Shown one piece after another: positions 1 through 5,239 of a stretch of 5,239 bases of DNA. Location of the stretch: positions 21,735 to 26,973 of the forward strand of contig NZ_ML142860.1 in NCBI RefSeq assembly GCF_004138495.1, read 5' to 3'. The DNA is from Phytoactinopolyspora endophytica. GTDB taxonomy: Bacteria; Actinomycetota; Actinomycetes; Jiangellales; Jiangellaceae. A model generated the notes under the pieces. The model saw only the letters and a program-made list of their open reading frames with translations, was not told the origin of the DNA and ran no database searches. Within the stretch, counting starts at the first letter, position 1. Every line of letters starts with the position of its first letter. The translations under genes were made by a program, and so were the position numbers.

Positions 1-394
1 GGCTGATCCGTCCCGCGATCGTCACGACCTCGTCGCCATCGTCGACCTCCGCCAGGGTCAATGTCTGCGCTCGTTCCAGCAGCATCGCGAAACGCTCGTC
101 ATCGTGCTTGTGCAGCAGGACAGATCCGCGTCCGTCCCACGCCGCGAACGCATCGGGCTCGTGGACGTTGCCGGGGTGCGGAAACGACACCTTCAGCACA
201 GCGTTCGTCTCAGCCCGCCATTTCACCGGGACGATAACCCCGACACCCCCGTGCATGACTTCTCCGTCCGGCACGCACTCCCAGCGCCCCAGCAGTTCGT
301 CGAGGATCCTGGGCAGCTCGGCGATCCACGCCGCTCCGGACTCTCCTTCACGCTCGATGGTGCCCCGCGCAAACGCCTCCGGTATGCCAATCAC
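1..394 (-). CDS. Aminoglycoside/hydroxyurea antibiotic kinase, APH(6)/StrB-like (N-terminal part; cut by the left edge)
   Basis: A minus-strand frame is open from a GTG at 394 to the window edge (131 codons); its rear half lies outside. The protein begins MIGIPEAFARG and continues with a Trp-containing helix (AAWIAELPRILDELLGRW, about residues 21-38). Next come PVKW (56-59), a beta strand with VLKVS (K68, the likely ATP-contacting lysine), an acidic helix with E79, and AAWDGRGSVLL (84-94). This order is that of the APH(6)/hydroxyurea kinase family, small soluble enzymes of about 280 aa that phosphorylate streptomycin-like aminoglycosides or hydroxyurea. The catalytic loop and DFG-equivalent are off-window, so activity cannot be judged. 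An in-frame TAA at 404-406 lies just upstream. AAGG at 402-405, 7 nt before the GTG, fixes the start. It is divergent from the NUDIX gene. Chromosomal homologues in actinomycetes are common and often of unknown substrate, so streptomycin resistance is inference. Confidence 0.8.
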   Translation of the reverse strand, partial: MIGIPEAFARGTIEREGESGAAWIAELPRILDELLGRWECVPDGEVMHGGVGVIVPVKWRAETNAVLKVSFPHPGNVHEPDAFAAWDGRGSVLLHKHDDERFAMLLERAQTLTLAEVDDGDEVVTIAGRIS

Positions 395-401
395 CCAGAC
401 A

Positions 402-405
402 CCTT
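402..405 (-). promoter_or_regulatory. Ribosome binding site of the antibiotic kinase gene
   Basis: The minus strand reads AAGG here, followed by a 7-nt spacer and GTG at 394. It lies next to the in-frame stop at 404-406, so no longer in-frame start exists. The site decides the start of the kinase gene. Confidence 0.6.
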
Positions 406-454
406 AGGCACCAGCCCGACACCGCCACTTCCGCCGCCGACAAGTTCTCCGAGA

Positions 455-467
455 TCACCGGCGGTGA
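455..467. promoter_or_regulatory. 13-bp palindrome, candidate operator between divergent genes
   Basis: TCACCGGCGGTGA is a perfect inverted repeat of 6-bp arms around one central base. It lies in the 104-bp region between the kinase gene (minus) and the NUDIX gene (plus). It ends 17 bp before the TAGGCT hexamer at 485-490, so it overlaps the place of a -35 element for that promoter. GC-rich DNA makes short palindromes fairly common, so operator function is only suggested by position. Confidence 0.3.
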
Positions 468-484
468 GCGTGGCATGTGCAGCG

Positions 485-490
485 TAGGCT
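485..490 (+). promoter_or_regulatory. Candidate -10 element for a leaderless NUDIX transcript
   Basis: TAGGCT fits the actinobacterial TANNNT -10 consensus. It is followed by 8 nt and then GTG at 499. No purine-rich Shine-Dalgarno sequence precedes that GTG. A transcript starting at or beside 499 would be leaderless, a common expression mode in actinobacteria. No clear -35 hexamer is visible. Confidence 0.4.
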
Positions 491-498
491 TAGCCCAC

Positions 499-1146
499 GT
501 GACGAATGAGGAGTTGCGGGACCAGCCGGAGAGCTGGCCAGTCGAGACATCGGACATCGTTTTCGAGGGCAAGGTGATCTCGGTCCGAAAGGACGTGGTC
601 CGGTCGCCGGTCGACGGCACCACGTTTGCCCGCGACGTCGTGACCCATCCTGGAGCGGTGGCCATCGTCGCCCTCGACGAGAACGATCGCGTGCTGGTGG
701 TGTCGCAATACCGGCACCCGGTCGGCCATCGGCTCATCGAGCTGCCGGCAGGGCTGCGCGACGTCGACGGCGAGCCGCCGGTGGAGACGGCCAAGCGAGA
801 GCTCTACGAAGAGGGACATGTCCGCGCCGAGGACTGGCGTGTGCTGACCGATGTGCTCAGCTCGCCCGGAATGTGCGACGAGGCGGTCCGGGTCTTCCTG
901 GCGCGAGGCATCACGGACGTGCCGGACGCGGACCGGCACAACGGTGTGCATGAGGAGGCCGACATGCCGGTCTCCTGGATGCCGCTGGCCGACATCGTCC
1001 GGGCGGCGCTGGCCGGGAAGGTGCAGAACGCGCTGCTGTGTGTGGGCGCGCTCTCGGCATGGGCGGCGAGCCACGACGGCGGCTACGAGTCGCTGCGACC
1101 CCCGGAGGCCCCCTGGACCGCAGCGGAGCGCCGTCGTCGTCCATAG
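499..1146 (+). CDS. NUDIX hydrolase, ADP-ribose pyrophosphatase type
   Basis: This 215-residue soluble enzyme probably hydrolyses ADP-ribose to AMP and ribose 5-phosphate with Mg2+ or Mn2+. The NUDIX box lies at about residues 85-108, as GLRDVDGE, a 7-residue spacer, then RELYEEGHV. E101, E104 and E105 are the expected metal ligands. It is preceded by SQYRHP (69-74) and ELPAG (81-85), typical of the ADP-ribose subgroup. SSPGMCDEAVR (121-131) and EEADM (152-156) supply the subgroup's usual later motifs. One extra residue sits between the box glycine and its first glutamate, and His107 occupies the place of the usual second glycine; as I recall, actinobacterial homologues often share both. An ATG at 475 would add eight residues, but GTG 499 gives the N-terminus usual for the family and follows a -10-like hexamer directly. 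In many actinobacteria this gene sits between pyrG and xerD. Here ald follows after 235 bp. Exact substrate is inferred. Confidence 0.9.
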   Translation: MTNEELRDQPESWPVETSDIVFEGKVISVRKDVVRSPVDGTTFARDVVTHPGAVAIVALDENDRVLVVSQYRHPVGHRLIELPAGLRDVDGEPPVETAKRELYEEGHVRAEDWRVLTDVLSSPGMCDEAVRVFLARGITDVPDADRHNGVHEEADMPVSWMPLADIVRAALAGKVQNALLCVGALSAWAASHDGGYESLRPPEAPWTAAERRRRP

Positions 1147-1217
1147 GCAGCGTCGTCCGGGCCGGCACGTCGCTGATACGACCTCTCAAGCCGGGCTGCC
1201 GCAGACATCGATGATCT

Positions 1218-1226
1218 TGTTATGCT
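1218..1226 (+). promoter_or_regulatory. Candidate extended -10 promoter upstream of ald
   Basis: TGTTATGCT matches an extended -10 element (TGN followed by TANNNT). It lies about 155 bp before the ald start, in the 235-bp non-coding gap between the NUDIX gene and ald. No good -35 is seen at 16-18 bp upstream. A second TANNNT hexamer, TAGACT at 1268-1273, is an alternative. Both would leave a 5' leader of roughly 100-150 nt, in which I see no recognisable riboswitch. The length of the gap argues for a promoter serving ald-xerD separately from the NUDIX gene. Confidence 0.3.
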
Positions 1227-1369
1227 CGATGCGTCCGCATCCCGAGACGTCGTCGGGGCAGCTGATCTAGACTTCGCGCGTAGCCTCCATGCGGCGCGCT
1301 CGGGTTATGGGCCATCTGTCCGAGCACGAGCACCGTCGATGTGGTGGTGACACCGCGGCTGGAACGGCG

Positions 1370-1375
1370 AAGGGG
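1370..1375 (+). promoter_or_regulatory. Ribosome binding site of ald
   Basis: AAGGGG stands 6 nt before GTG 1382, an ideal spacing. It is only 3 nt before the TTG at 1379. This site therefore favours GTG 1382 as the ald start over TTG 1379 or the far-upstream ATG at 1289. Confidence 0.7.
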
Positions 1376-1381
1376 ACGTTG

Positions 1382-2497
1382 GTGCTGGTCGGCATTCCTA
1401 CCGAGATCAAGAACAACGAGTACCGGGTGGCTATCACGCCGCCAGGGGTGCATGAGCTGGTCCGGCACGGCCACGAGGTGGTCGTACAGGCCGGCGCCGG
1501 CGTGGGCTCCTCCATCCGCGACGAGGAGTATACGGCGGCGGGTGCGCGGACAGCGGCCTCCGCGGACGATGTGTGGGGCGAGGCTGACCTGGTCTGCAAG
1601 GTCAAGGAGCCCGTGCCGGAGGAGTATCACCGGATGCGTGCAGGGCAGGTGCTGTTCACCTACCTTCACCTGGCCGCGTCCCGGGAGTGCACTCAGGCGT
1701 TGCTGAATGCCGGGGTGACGGCGATCGCCTACGAGACCGTGCAAGCCGATGACGGACATCTGCCGCTGCTGGCGCCGATGAGCGAGGTCGCCGGGCGGAT
1801 GGCGACCCAGGTGGGTGCACACGTGCTGGAGCGGGCACAGGGCGGGCGTGGGATCCTCCTGGGTGGCGTGCCGGGCACCCAGTCCGCCAAAGTGGTGGTG
1901 ATCGGTGCCGGCGTGGCCGGAATGAACGCCGCCGTCATCGCCGTCGGCATGCAGGCTGAGGTGTGGGTGTTGGACAAGAATGTCGCCCGCCTGCGTGAGG
2001 TGGATGAGCTGTACGGAGGACGGGTACAGACGGTCGCGTCGAACCTCTTCGAGGTTCAGAGTGCGGTGCTCGACGCGGACCTGGTCATCGGGGCCGTGCT
2101 CGTACCCGGGGCCAAGGCGCCGACCCTCGTCTCTGATGACCTGGTGGCCCGGATGCGTCCTGGCACGGTCCTCGTCGACATCGCCATCGACCAGGGCGGC
2201 TGCTTCGAGAGCTCGCGCCCGACCACCCACGCCAGCCCGACTTTCCGCGTGCACGAATCGGTCTTCTACTGCGTGGCGAACATGCCTGGGGCCGTCCCAC
2301 ACACCTCAACCTATGCATTGACCAACGTCACGCTGCCATACGTGGTGGAGTTGGCGGATCACGGCTGGAGGGCGGCGCTACGATCGGATGCGGCGCTGGC
2401 GCGCGGGCTGAACACGCACGACGGTCGCGTCGTGTACGCGCCCGTCGCTGAGGCGCATGAACTGGCGGCAACCGACCTGAACGAGGTGCTCAACTGA
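1382..2497 (+). CDS. ald: Alanine dehydrogenase (NAD-dependent)
   Basis: The product catalyses reversible oxidative deamination of L-alanine to pyruvate and ammonia with NAD+. This cytosolic, usually hexameric enzyme links alanine use, nitrogen assimilation and redox balance. From GTG 1382 it is 371 residues long, the length of Mycobacterium tuberculosis Ald, and begins [20 protein letters not shown], typical of the family. Residues matching the known catalytic set are all present at the same numbers: R15, K75, H96 and D270. The NAD-binding Rossmann fold shows [14 protein letters not shown] (171-184) with GAGVAG at 175-180, and D198 at the end of the second strand. The C-terminal domain has [20 protein letters not shown] (296-315). 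The frame is open from ATG 1289, but those 31 extra codons are unlike the family and lack a binding site. The stop overlaps the apparent xerD start, implying an operon with translational coupling. In mycobacteria ald is controlled by the Lrp-type activator AldR; no such gene is in this window. Confidence 0.96.
   Translation: MLVGIPTEIKNNEYRVAITPPGVHELVRHGHEVVVQAGAGVGSSIRDEEYTAAGARTAASADDVWGEADLVCKVKEPVPEEYHRMRAGQVLFTYLHLAASRECTQALLNAGVTAIAYETVQADDGHLPLLAPMSEVAGRMATQVGAHVLERAQGGRGILLGGVPGTQSAKVVVIGAGVAGMNAAVIAVGMQAEVWVLDKNVARLREVDELYGGRVQTVASNLFEVQSAVLDADLVIGAVLVPGAKAPTLVSDDLVARMRPGTVLVDIAIDQGGCFESSRPTTHASPTFRVHESVFYCVANMPGAVPHTSTYALTNVTLPYVVELADHGWRAALRSDAALARGLNTHDGRVVYAPVAEAHELAATDLNEVLN
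2483..2486 (+). promoter_or_regulatory. Ribosome binding site of xerD, deciding a CTG start
   Basis: GAGG, inside the last codons of ald, stands 7 nt before CTG 2494. No comparable purine-rich site precedes GTG 2551, whose upstream sequence is CCACCTGGCC. The site is the main reason for placing the xerD start at CTG. Confidence 0.55.
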
Positions 2498-3426
2498 GCG
2501 GTGACAGCGGGCTCGACAAGGCGGCCAGGGCATATCTGGACCACCTGGCCGTGGAACGCGGCCTGGCCGCGAACACACTTGCGTCCTACCGTCGTGACCT
2601 CAGGCGATATGTGGACTTTCTGGTCAACCAGGGGCGAGTGGAGCCGACAGATGTGGTCGAGGCCGATGTGACCGCGTTCCTGCGCAGCCTCCGAGAAGGT
2701 GACGAGATCTTTCCTGCGCTGGGAGCGAGCTCGGCGGCGCGGACCGTGGTCGCGGTCCGCGGGTGGCATCGGTTCCTGTGCCGCGAGGGCATCACCGACG
2801 TCGATCCCGCCGGAGCCGTCCGGCCGCCGACGCCGCCTCGCAGGTTGCCGAAGGCGATTCCGTTGGACCAGGTGGAGCGGCTGCTTGCGGCCGCATCCAC
2901 AGGGGACGGGCCACGCGTGCTGCGCGACCGCGCACTGCTGGAGCTTCTCTACGGCTGCGGTGCGCGGATCTCTGAGGCTGTGGGGCTGGATCGGGACGAC
3001 GTAGACCTGGAGACCGGCACGGTGGTGCTGCGTGGCAAAGGCGGCAAGACCCGGCTCGTGCCGGTCGGATCGTACGCGCGCGACGCCATGGAGGCGTACA
3101 CGGTGCGTGGACGTCCCGCGCTGCTGGAAGCGGGCCGGGGAACACCGGCGCTGTTCCTGAATGCCCGGGGCGGCCGGCTGTCGCGTCAGAGTGCGTGGAC
3201 GGTCCTGCGCACTGCGGCCGAACGTGCCGGGCTGGGCGCGACGGTCTCGCCGCATACGCTGCGGCACTCGTTCGCCACGCACCTGCTCGATGGCGGTGCC
3301 GACGTCCGCGTCGTGCAGGAGCTTCTCGGCCACGCATCGGTGACCACGACACAGGTCTACACTCTGGTGACCGTCGAGCACCTCCGCGAGGTCTATGCGG
3401 CCGCCCACCCCCGCGCGCAGGGGTAA
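2494..3426 (+). CDS. xerD: Site-specific tyrosine recombinase XerD
   Basis: This tyrosine recombinase acts with XerC at the chromosomal dif site to resolve chromosome dimers, helped by FtsK. From CTG 2494 it has 310 residues. The N-terminal SAM-like DNA-binding domain (about 8-100) carries [20 protein letters not shown] and the catalytic domain follows. All six catalytic residues are visible: R158 (GARIS), K182 (RGKGGK), H254 and R257 (HTLRHSF), H280 (GHAS) and Y289 (TTQVYT). Their mutual spacings equal those of E. coli XerD (R148, K172, H244, R247, H270, Y279). In-frame GTG 2551 would remove 19 residues, including the family-conserved YLDHLA helix, and has no ribosome binding site. Upstream of CTG the frame is closed by TGA at 2458, and no ATG, GTG or TTG lies between. 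CTG overlaps the ald stop as CTGA. NUDIX linkage and length favour housekeeping XerD over a phage integrase. The gene ends inside a 21-bp inverted repeat. Confidence 0.93.
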   Translation: MSGDSGLDKAARAYLDHLAVERGLAANTLASYRRDLRRYVDFLVNQGRVEPTDVVEADVTAFLRSLREGDEIFPALGASSAARTVVAVRGWHRFLCREGITDVDPAGAVRPPTPPRRLPKAIPLDQVERLLAAASTGDGPRVLRDRALLELLYGCGARISEAVGLDRDDVDLETGTVVLRGKGGKTRLVPVGSYARDAMEAYTVRGRPALLEAGRGTPALFLNARGGRLSRQSAWTVLRTAAERAGLGATVSPHTLRHSFATHLLDGGADVRVVQELLGHASVTTTQVYTLVTVEHLREVYAAAHPRAQG

Positions 3427-3488
3427 CCATGATCATGAACTCAAACCGTTGAAATAGCACGGTAAGTGTTCATGATCATGGTTACCCC
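3420..3488. terminator. Perfect 21-bp inverted repeat between convergent genes, probable bidirectional terminator
   Basis: Arms at 3420-3440 and 3468-3488 are exact reverse complements over all 21 bp, separated by a 27-nt spacer. Inside the spacer ACCGT (3445-3449) pairs with ACGGT (3459-3463) around a 9-nt loop, so the hairpin has an additional inner stem. The left arm contains the xerD stop (TAA 3424-3426) and the right arm the lysR stop (TAA 3484-3482 on minus). Both genes thus end in GGG-TAA followed by the same 14 bases. There is no T-run on either side, so this is not a classical Rho-independent terminator, but actinobacterial terminators often lack one. A strong hairpin read from either strand fits termination for both genes. 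A protein-binding or repeat-element role is also possible. Confidence 0.75.
3428..3480. repeat. Two copies of the palindrome CATGATCATG within the hairpin arms
   Basis: CATGATCATG is a perfect 10-bp palindrome, present at 3428-3437 and again at 3471-3480, once in each arm. Because it is self-complementary, each arm could also fold or bind a dimeric protein alone, and the pair counts as both a direct and an inverted repeat, 43 bp apart. The AT content of the motif is unusual for the surrounding GC-rich DNA. Confidence 0.6.
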
Positions 3489-4408
3489 AGGGCCGCGACG
3501 ACCTCGCCGTTCGCGACGGCGTTATTAGCGTCGACGCGCTCGTGCAGGAGCTCGAGGATCCGCAGGGCCGCTGGGTTTCGCCGCAGCGACTCGCGGACAC
3601 GCACGGAGATGCGTCGCATCGGCACCGGGTCGACGACGGGCACTGCGACGAGACCCGGCGGCAACGTGCCGACGCCGAGATGGGGGAGCACGGTGATCCC
3701 GACGCCGGCGGCGACGAACGAGATGGCCGTCGGGTAGTCGTGTGTCTCCACGTGGAAGCCCGGGTTGATGCCGACGGACGAGCAGGCGTCCAGGAGCGCC
3801 TGCCGGCAGGGTCCACGAGAGAAGTCGTTGTCCACCCACGGCTCGTCGGCGAGCTCGCGCAGCGGGATGGACTCCTGTCCGGCCAACGAGTGTGTCTTCG
3901 GCAGGACGGCCACGTACGGCTCCTCGAGGAGCGGATAGACGTCGTACCCCTCCGTGGGGCTGGACTCCGCGCTCTCGACGAAGACCTCGACGTCGGGAGC
4001 CGATTGCCGCTCGTTGGCGAGTTCGATGAGGCGCAGGTCGATCCGCAGTTCGGGGAACTCGCGGGTGAGTGCCGCCACTACCGGTGGAATCCACGCGGCG
4101 CCGGCTGAGGCGAAGTAGCTGATGGACAGCGTGCCCACCCGGCCCTCTCGTAGGTCCGCCACCACGGCATCCAGCTCAGCGAGCCGCTCGAGCGCGGGGA
4201 CGGCCTCGTCGGCCAGCATTCGTCCGGTGGCCGTGGGTTCGATTCCCCGGCCGTTGCGTTCCACCAGTCGCAGGCCGGTCTCCCGTTGGAGCGCGGTGAG
4301 TTGCTGACTGATGGCCGACGGGGTGTAGCCGAGGTTCGCCGCGGCCTGATGTACCGAGCCCGTCGCGACGACGGCTCGGAACACGCGGAGACGGTGCGGA
4401 TCCAGCAT
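3482..4408 (-). CDS. LysR-family transcriptional regulator
   Basis: This 308-residue protein has the standard LysR layout and length. The N-terminal winged helix-turn-helix begins MLDPHRLRVFRAVVATGSVH and continues through QAAANLGYTPSAISQQLTAL (21-40). A linker helix covers about 60-88. A periplasmic-binding-protein-like effector domain runs from about 93 (TLSISYF) to 293, with VAVLPKTHSLAG (166-177), a moderately conserved WVDNDFSRG (191-199) and the typical FVAAGVGITVLP (231-242). LysR proteins usually bind a T-N11-A type palindrome between themselves and a divergent target, controlling the target and their own gene. Here the divergent neighbour, 75 bp away, is an EamA exporter, its likely target. 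The effector is unknown. ATG 4408 is chosen because family homology begins there. It lacks a Shine-Dalgarno sequence, but TACAAT lies 7 nt upstream, which suggests leaderless translation. The frame stays open upstream to 4801 without homology. The stop lies in the convergent hairpin. Confidence 0.93.
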   Translation of the reverse strand: MLDPHRLRVFRAVVATGSVHQAAANLGYTPSAISQQLTALQRETGLRLVERNGRGIEPTATGRMLADEAVPALERLAELDAVVADLREGRVGTLSISYFASAGAAWIPPVVAALTREFPELRIDLRLIELANERQSAPDVEVFVESAESSPTEGYDVYPLLEEPYVAVLPKTHSLAGQESIPLRELADEPWVDNDFSRGPCRQALLDACSSVGINPGFHVETHDYPTAISFVAAGVGITVLPHLGVGTLPPGLVAVPVVDPVPMRRISVRVRESLRRNPAALRILELLHERVDANNAVANGEVVAALG

Positions 4409-4483
4409 GGAAGGAATTGTACAGCTGAACTGAATGATGATGCAGAAACATTCGCTTGTGCTGATGCATTGCCAGGCCGGACC
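4409..4483. promoter_or_regulatory. Divergent lysR/exporter control region
   Basis: These 75 bp separate two divergent starts and should hold both promoters and the LysR operator. The stretch is clearly richer in A and T than its flanks. Visible elements are ATT-N14-AAT at 4416-4435 overlapping the lysR -10, a 7-bp direct repeat TGATGCA at 4438-4444 and 4462-4468, and the palindrome ATGCAT at 4464-4469. I could not single out one convincing T-N11-A site. For the exporter, AGG at 4474-4476 lies 7 nt before ATG 4484 and is a weak ribosome binding site. Confidence 0.5.
4416..4421 (-). promoter_or_regulatory. -10 element for a leaderless lysR transcript
   Basis: The minus strand reads TACAAT, a good TANNNT hexamer, then TCCTTCC, then ATG at 4408. 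The 7-nt gap places the expected transcription start on the A of the ATG. The spacer is pyrimidine-rich with no ribosome binding site, so a leaderless mRNA is the simplest reading. No strong -35 is visible at 16-18 bp. Confidence 0.5.
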
Positions 4484-5239
4484 ATGAGTGGCGTGACGAC
4501 AACTATCGCGCCGGCCCCAGGTTCGGCGCCGGCACAGCACCGCGGCACCGTACTCGCCGCCGCCGTGACCGTAGTCCTGTGGGCGTCGGCGTTCGTCGGT
4601 ATACGGATGATCGGTGATAGCTACTCGCCGGGAGCGCTCGCGTTCGGACGGATCACCGTCGGAGCGCTGGTGCTCGGCGCTATCGCGTGGCGCTACCGGC
4701 GGCTGACGCTTCCGACGGGGCGCGACCGGTGGCTGGTCCTCGCGTACGGCGCGCTGTGGTTCGCGGCGTACACGGCGGTGCTCAACCTGGCCGAGCGCCA
4801 CCTTGACGCGGGAACAGCGGCGCTGCTGGTCAACGTCGCGCCGATCCTGGTGGCGGTGTTCGCGGGTGTGTTCTTCGCCGAAGGGTTCCCACGGCCGCTC
4901 GTCGTCGGAATCGCGGTCGCGTTCACCGGTGTCGTGTTGATCGCGACCGGTGGTTCGGGCGGCGGTTCCGTGAACGACGCGATGGGGATCTGGCTGGGCC
5001 TGCTGACCGCGCTGCTCTACGCCAGCGGTGTGCTCATGCAGAAGGTTGTGCTGCGCAGCGTCGACACCGTGACCGCCACATTCTTCGGATGTGCCGCCGG
5101 GGCTGTGGTGTTGGTGCCGTTCGCGCCCGAGTTCGTCGAGCAGAGCATGACGGCGTCGGGCGGAGCGATCGCGGGCGTCGTCTACCTCGGTGTGTTTCCC
5201 ACCGCGATCGCGTTCAGCACCTGGGCATACGCCCTGGCA
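4484..5239 (+). CDS. EamA/DMT-family membrane transporter (cut by the right edge)
   Basis: The frame is open from ATG 4484 to the last base (252 codons), with no stop in the window. The protein is a 10-TM drug/metabolite transporter of the EamA (RhaT/YdcZ-like) kind, usually about 300 aa, so some 50 residues and the last one or two helices are missing. After a short polar N-terminus, hydrophobic segments lie at about 22-42, 48-69, 82-101, 107-132, 137-156, 164-186, 194-214 and 226-252. Family marks are VLWASAFVGIR (31-41), GTAALLVNVAPILVAVFAGV (110-129) followed by FFAEG (130-134), and in the second repeat YLGVFPTAIAFSTWAYAL (234-251). Such proteins sit in the cytoplasmic membrane and mostly export amino acids, metabolites or drugs; the substrate cannot be told here. 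The divergent LysR regulator is its probable controller. The start is supported by a weak AGG site and by the position of the first helix. Confidence 0.93.
   Translation, partial: MSGVTTTIAPAPGSAPAQHRGTVLAAAVTVVLWASAFVGIRMIGDSYSPGALAFGRITVGALVLGAIAWRYRRLTLPTGRDRWLVLAYGALWFAAYTAVLNLAERHLDAGTAALLVNVAPILVAVFAGVFFAEGFPRPLVVGIAVAFTGVVLIATGGSGGGSVNDAMGIWLGLLTALLYASGVLMQKVVLRSVDTVTATFFGCAAGAVVLVPFAPEFVEQSMTASGGAIAGVVYLGVFPTAIAFSTWAYALA

Noticed and set aside
104..487. Open plus-strand frames of 99 and 127 codons across the left region
   Set aside because: They are low-complexity Pro/Arg/Ser-rich translations opposite the kinase gene, whose minus-strand frame shows recognisable family motifs.
1289..1381. 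N-terminal extension of alanine dehydrogenase from ATG 1289
   Set aside because: The 31 extra residues (MRRARVMGHLSEHEH and on) do not resemble the family. The ribosome binding site AAGGGG fits GTG 1382, and the product is then exactly 371 aa with catalytic residues at the standard numbers.
1147..1381. Riboswitch or attenuator in the ald leader
   Set aside because: No conserved riboswitch core, leader peptide with repeated codons or competing hairpins could be recognised by eye.
1220..3408. Long minus-strand open frames of 360 and 349 codons opposite ald and xerD
   Set aside because: They lie wholly antisense to two well-conserved genes, are rich in Arg/His/Pro, and show no domain. They arise from GC-rich third positions.
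2494..3426. The tyrosine recombinase as a phage or integrative-element integrase
   Set aside because: Length, catalytic spacing identical to E. coli XerD, and linkage to the NUDIX gene indicate chromosomal XerD. No att-like tRNA end, excisionase or phage gene is present.
3420..3488. Hairpin as the dif site or as an insertion sequence end
   Set aside because: The sequence does not resemble the roughly 28-bp dif layout with its 6-bp centre, and there is no transposase or target-site duplication nearby.
4409..4801. 131-residue N-terminal extension of the LysR protein
   Set aside because: LysR homology starts exactly at ATG 4408, and the upstream part is antisense to the EamA transporter gene and to the shared control region.

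Overview
The window is high-GC DNA with GTG, TTG and CTG start-codon usage. Its core gene order, a NUDIX ADP-ribose pyrophosphatase followed by alanine dehydrogenase and XerD, points to an actinomycete chromosome. I cannot name the genus from sequence alone. Six protein genes are visible. Two run off the edges: a minus-strand gene at the left and a plus-strand gene at the right.

Left (1-498): the first 131 codons of a minus-strand aminoglycoside/hydroxyurea-type antibiotic kinase (APH(6)/StrB-like) begin at a GTG at 394 and run off the left edge. It is divergent from a plus-strand NUDIX hydrolase, and the two share a 104-bp intergenic region that holds a 13-bp palindrome. Centre (499-3426): the NUDIX gene, a 235-bp gap, then ald (alanine dehydrogenase, 371 aa, all catalytic residues present) and xerD (complete tyrosine recombinase). 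ald and xerD overlap by 3 nt, and xerD appears to start at a rare CTG codon.

Right (3420-5239): xerD and a LysR-type regulator converge on a striking 21-bp perfect inverted repeat that contains both stop codons. The LysR gene is divergent from an EamA-type drug/metabolite exporter that is cut by the right edge. Two genes (NUDIX and lysR) have a -10-like hexamer 7-8 nt before the start codon and no Shine-Dalgarno sequence, so both may be leaderless.

Functionally, the centre is a conserved housekeeping block: ADP-ribose turnover, alanine/pyruvate interconversion and chromosome dimer resolution. It is flanked by accessory genes, a resistance-type kinase on one side and a regulator/exporter pair on the other. 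They occupy positions where many actinobacteria have pyrG (upstream) and parA-scpA-scpB (downstream). No tRNA, rRNA, CRISPR array or insertion sequence was seen. I see no convincing unknown multi-gene system. The least ordinary items are the convergent hairpin and the CTG start of xerD.
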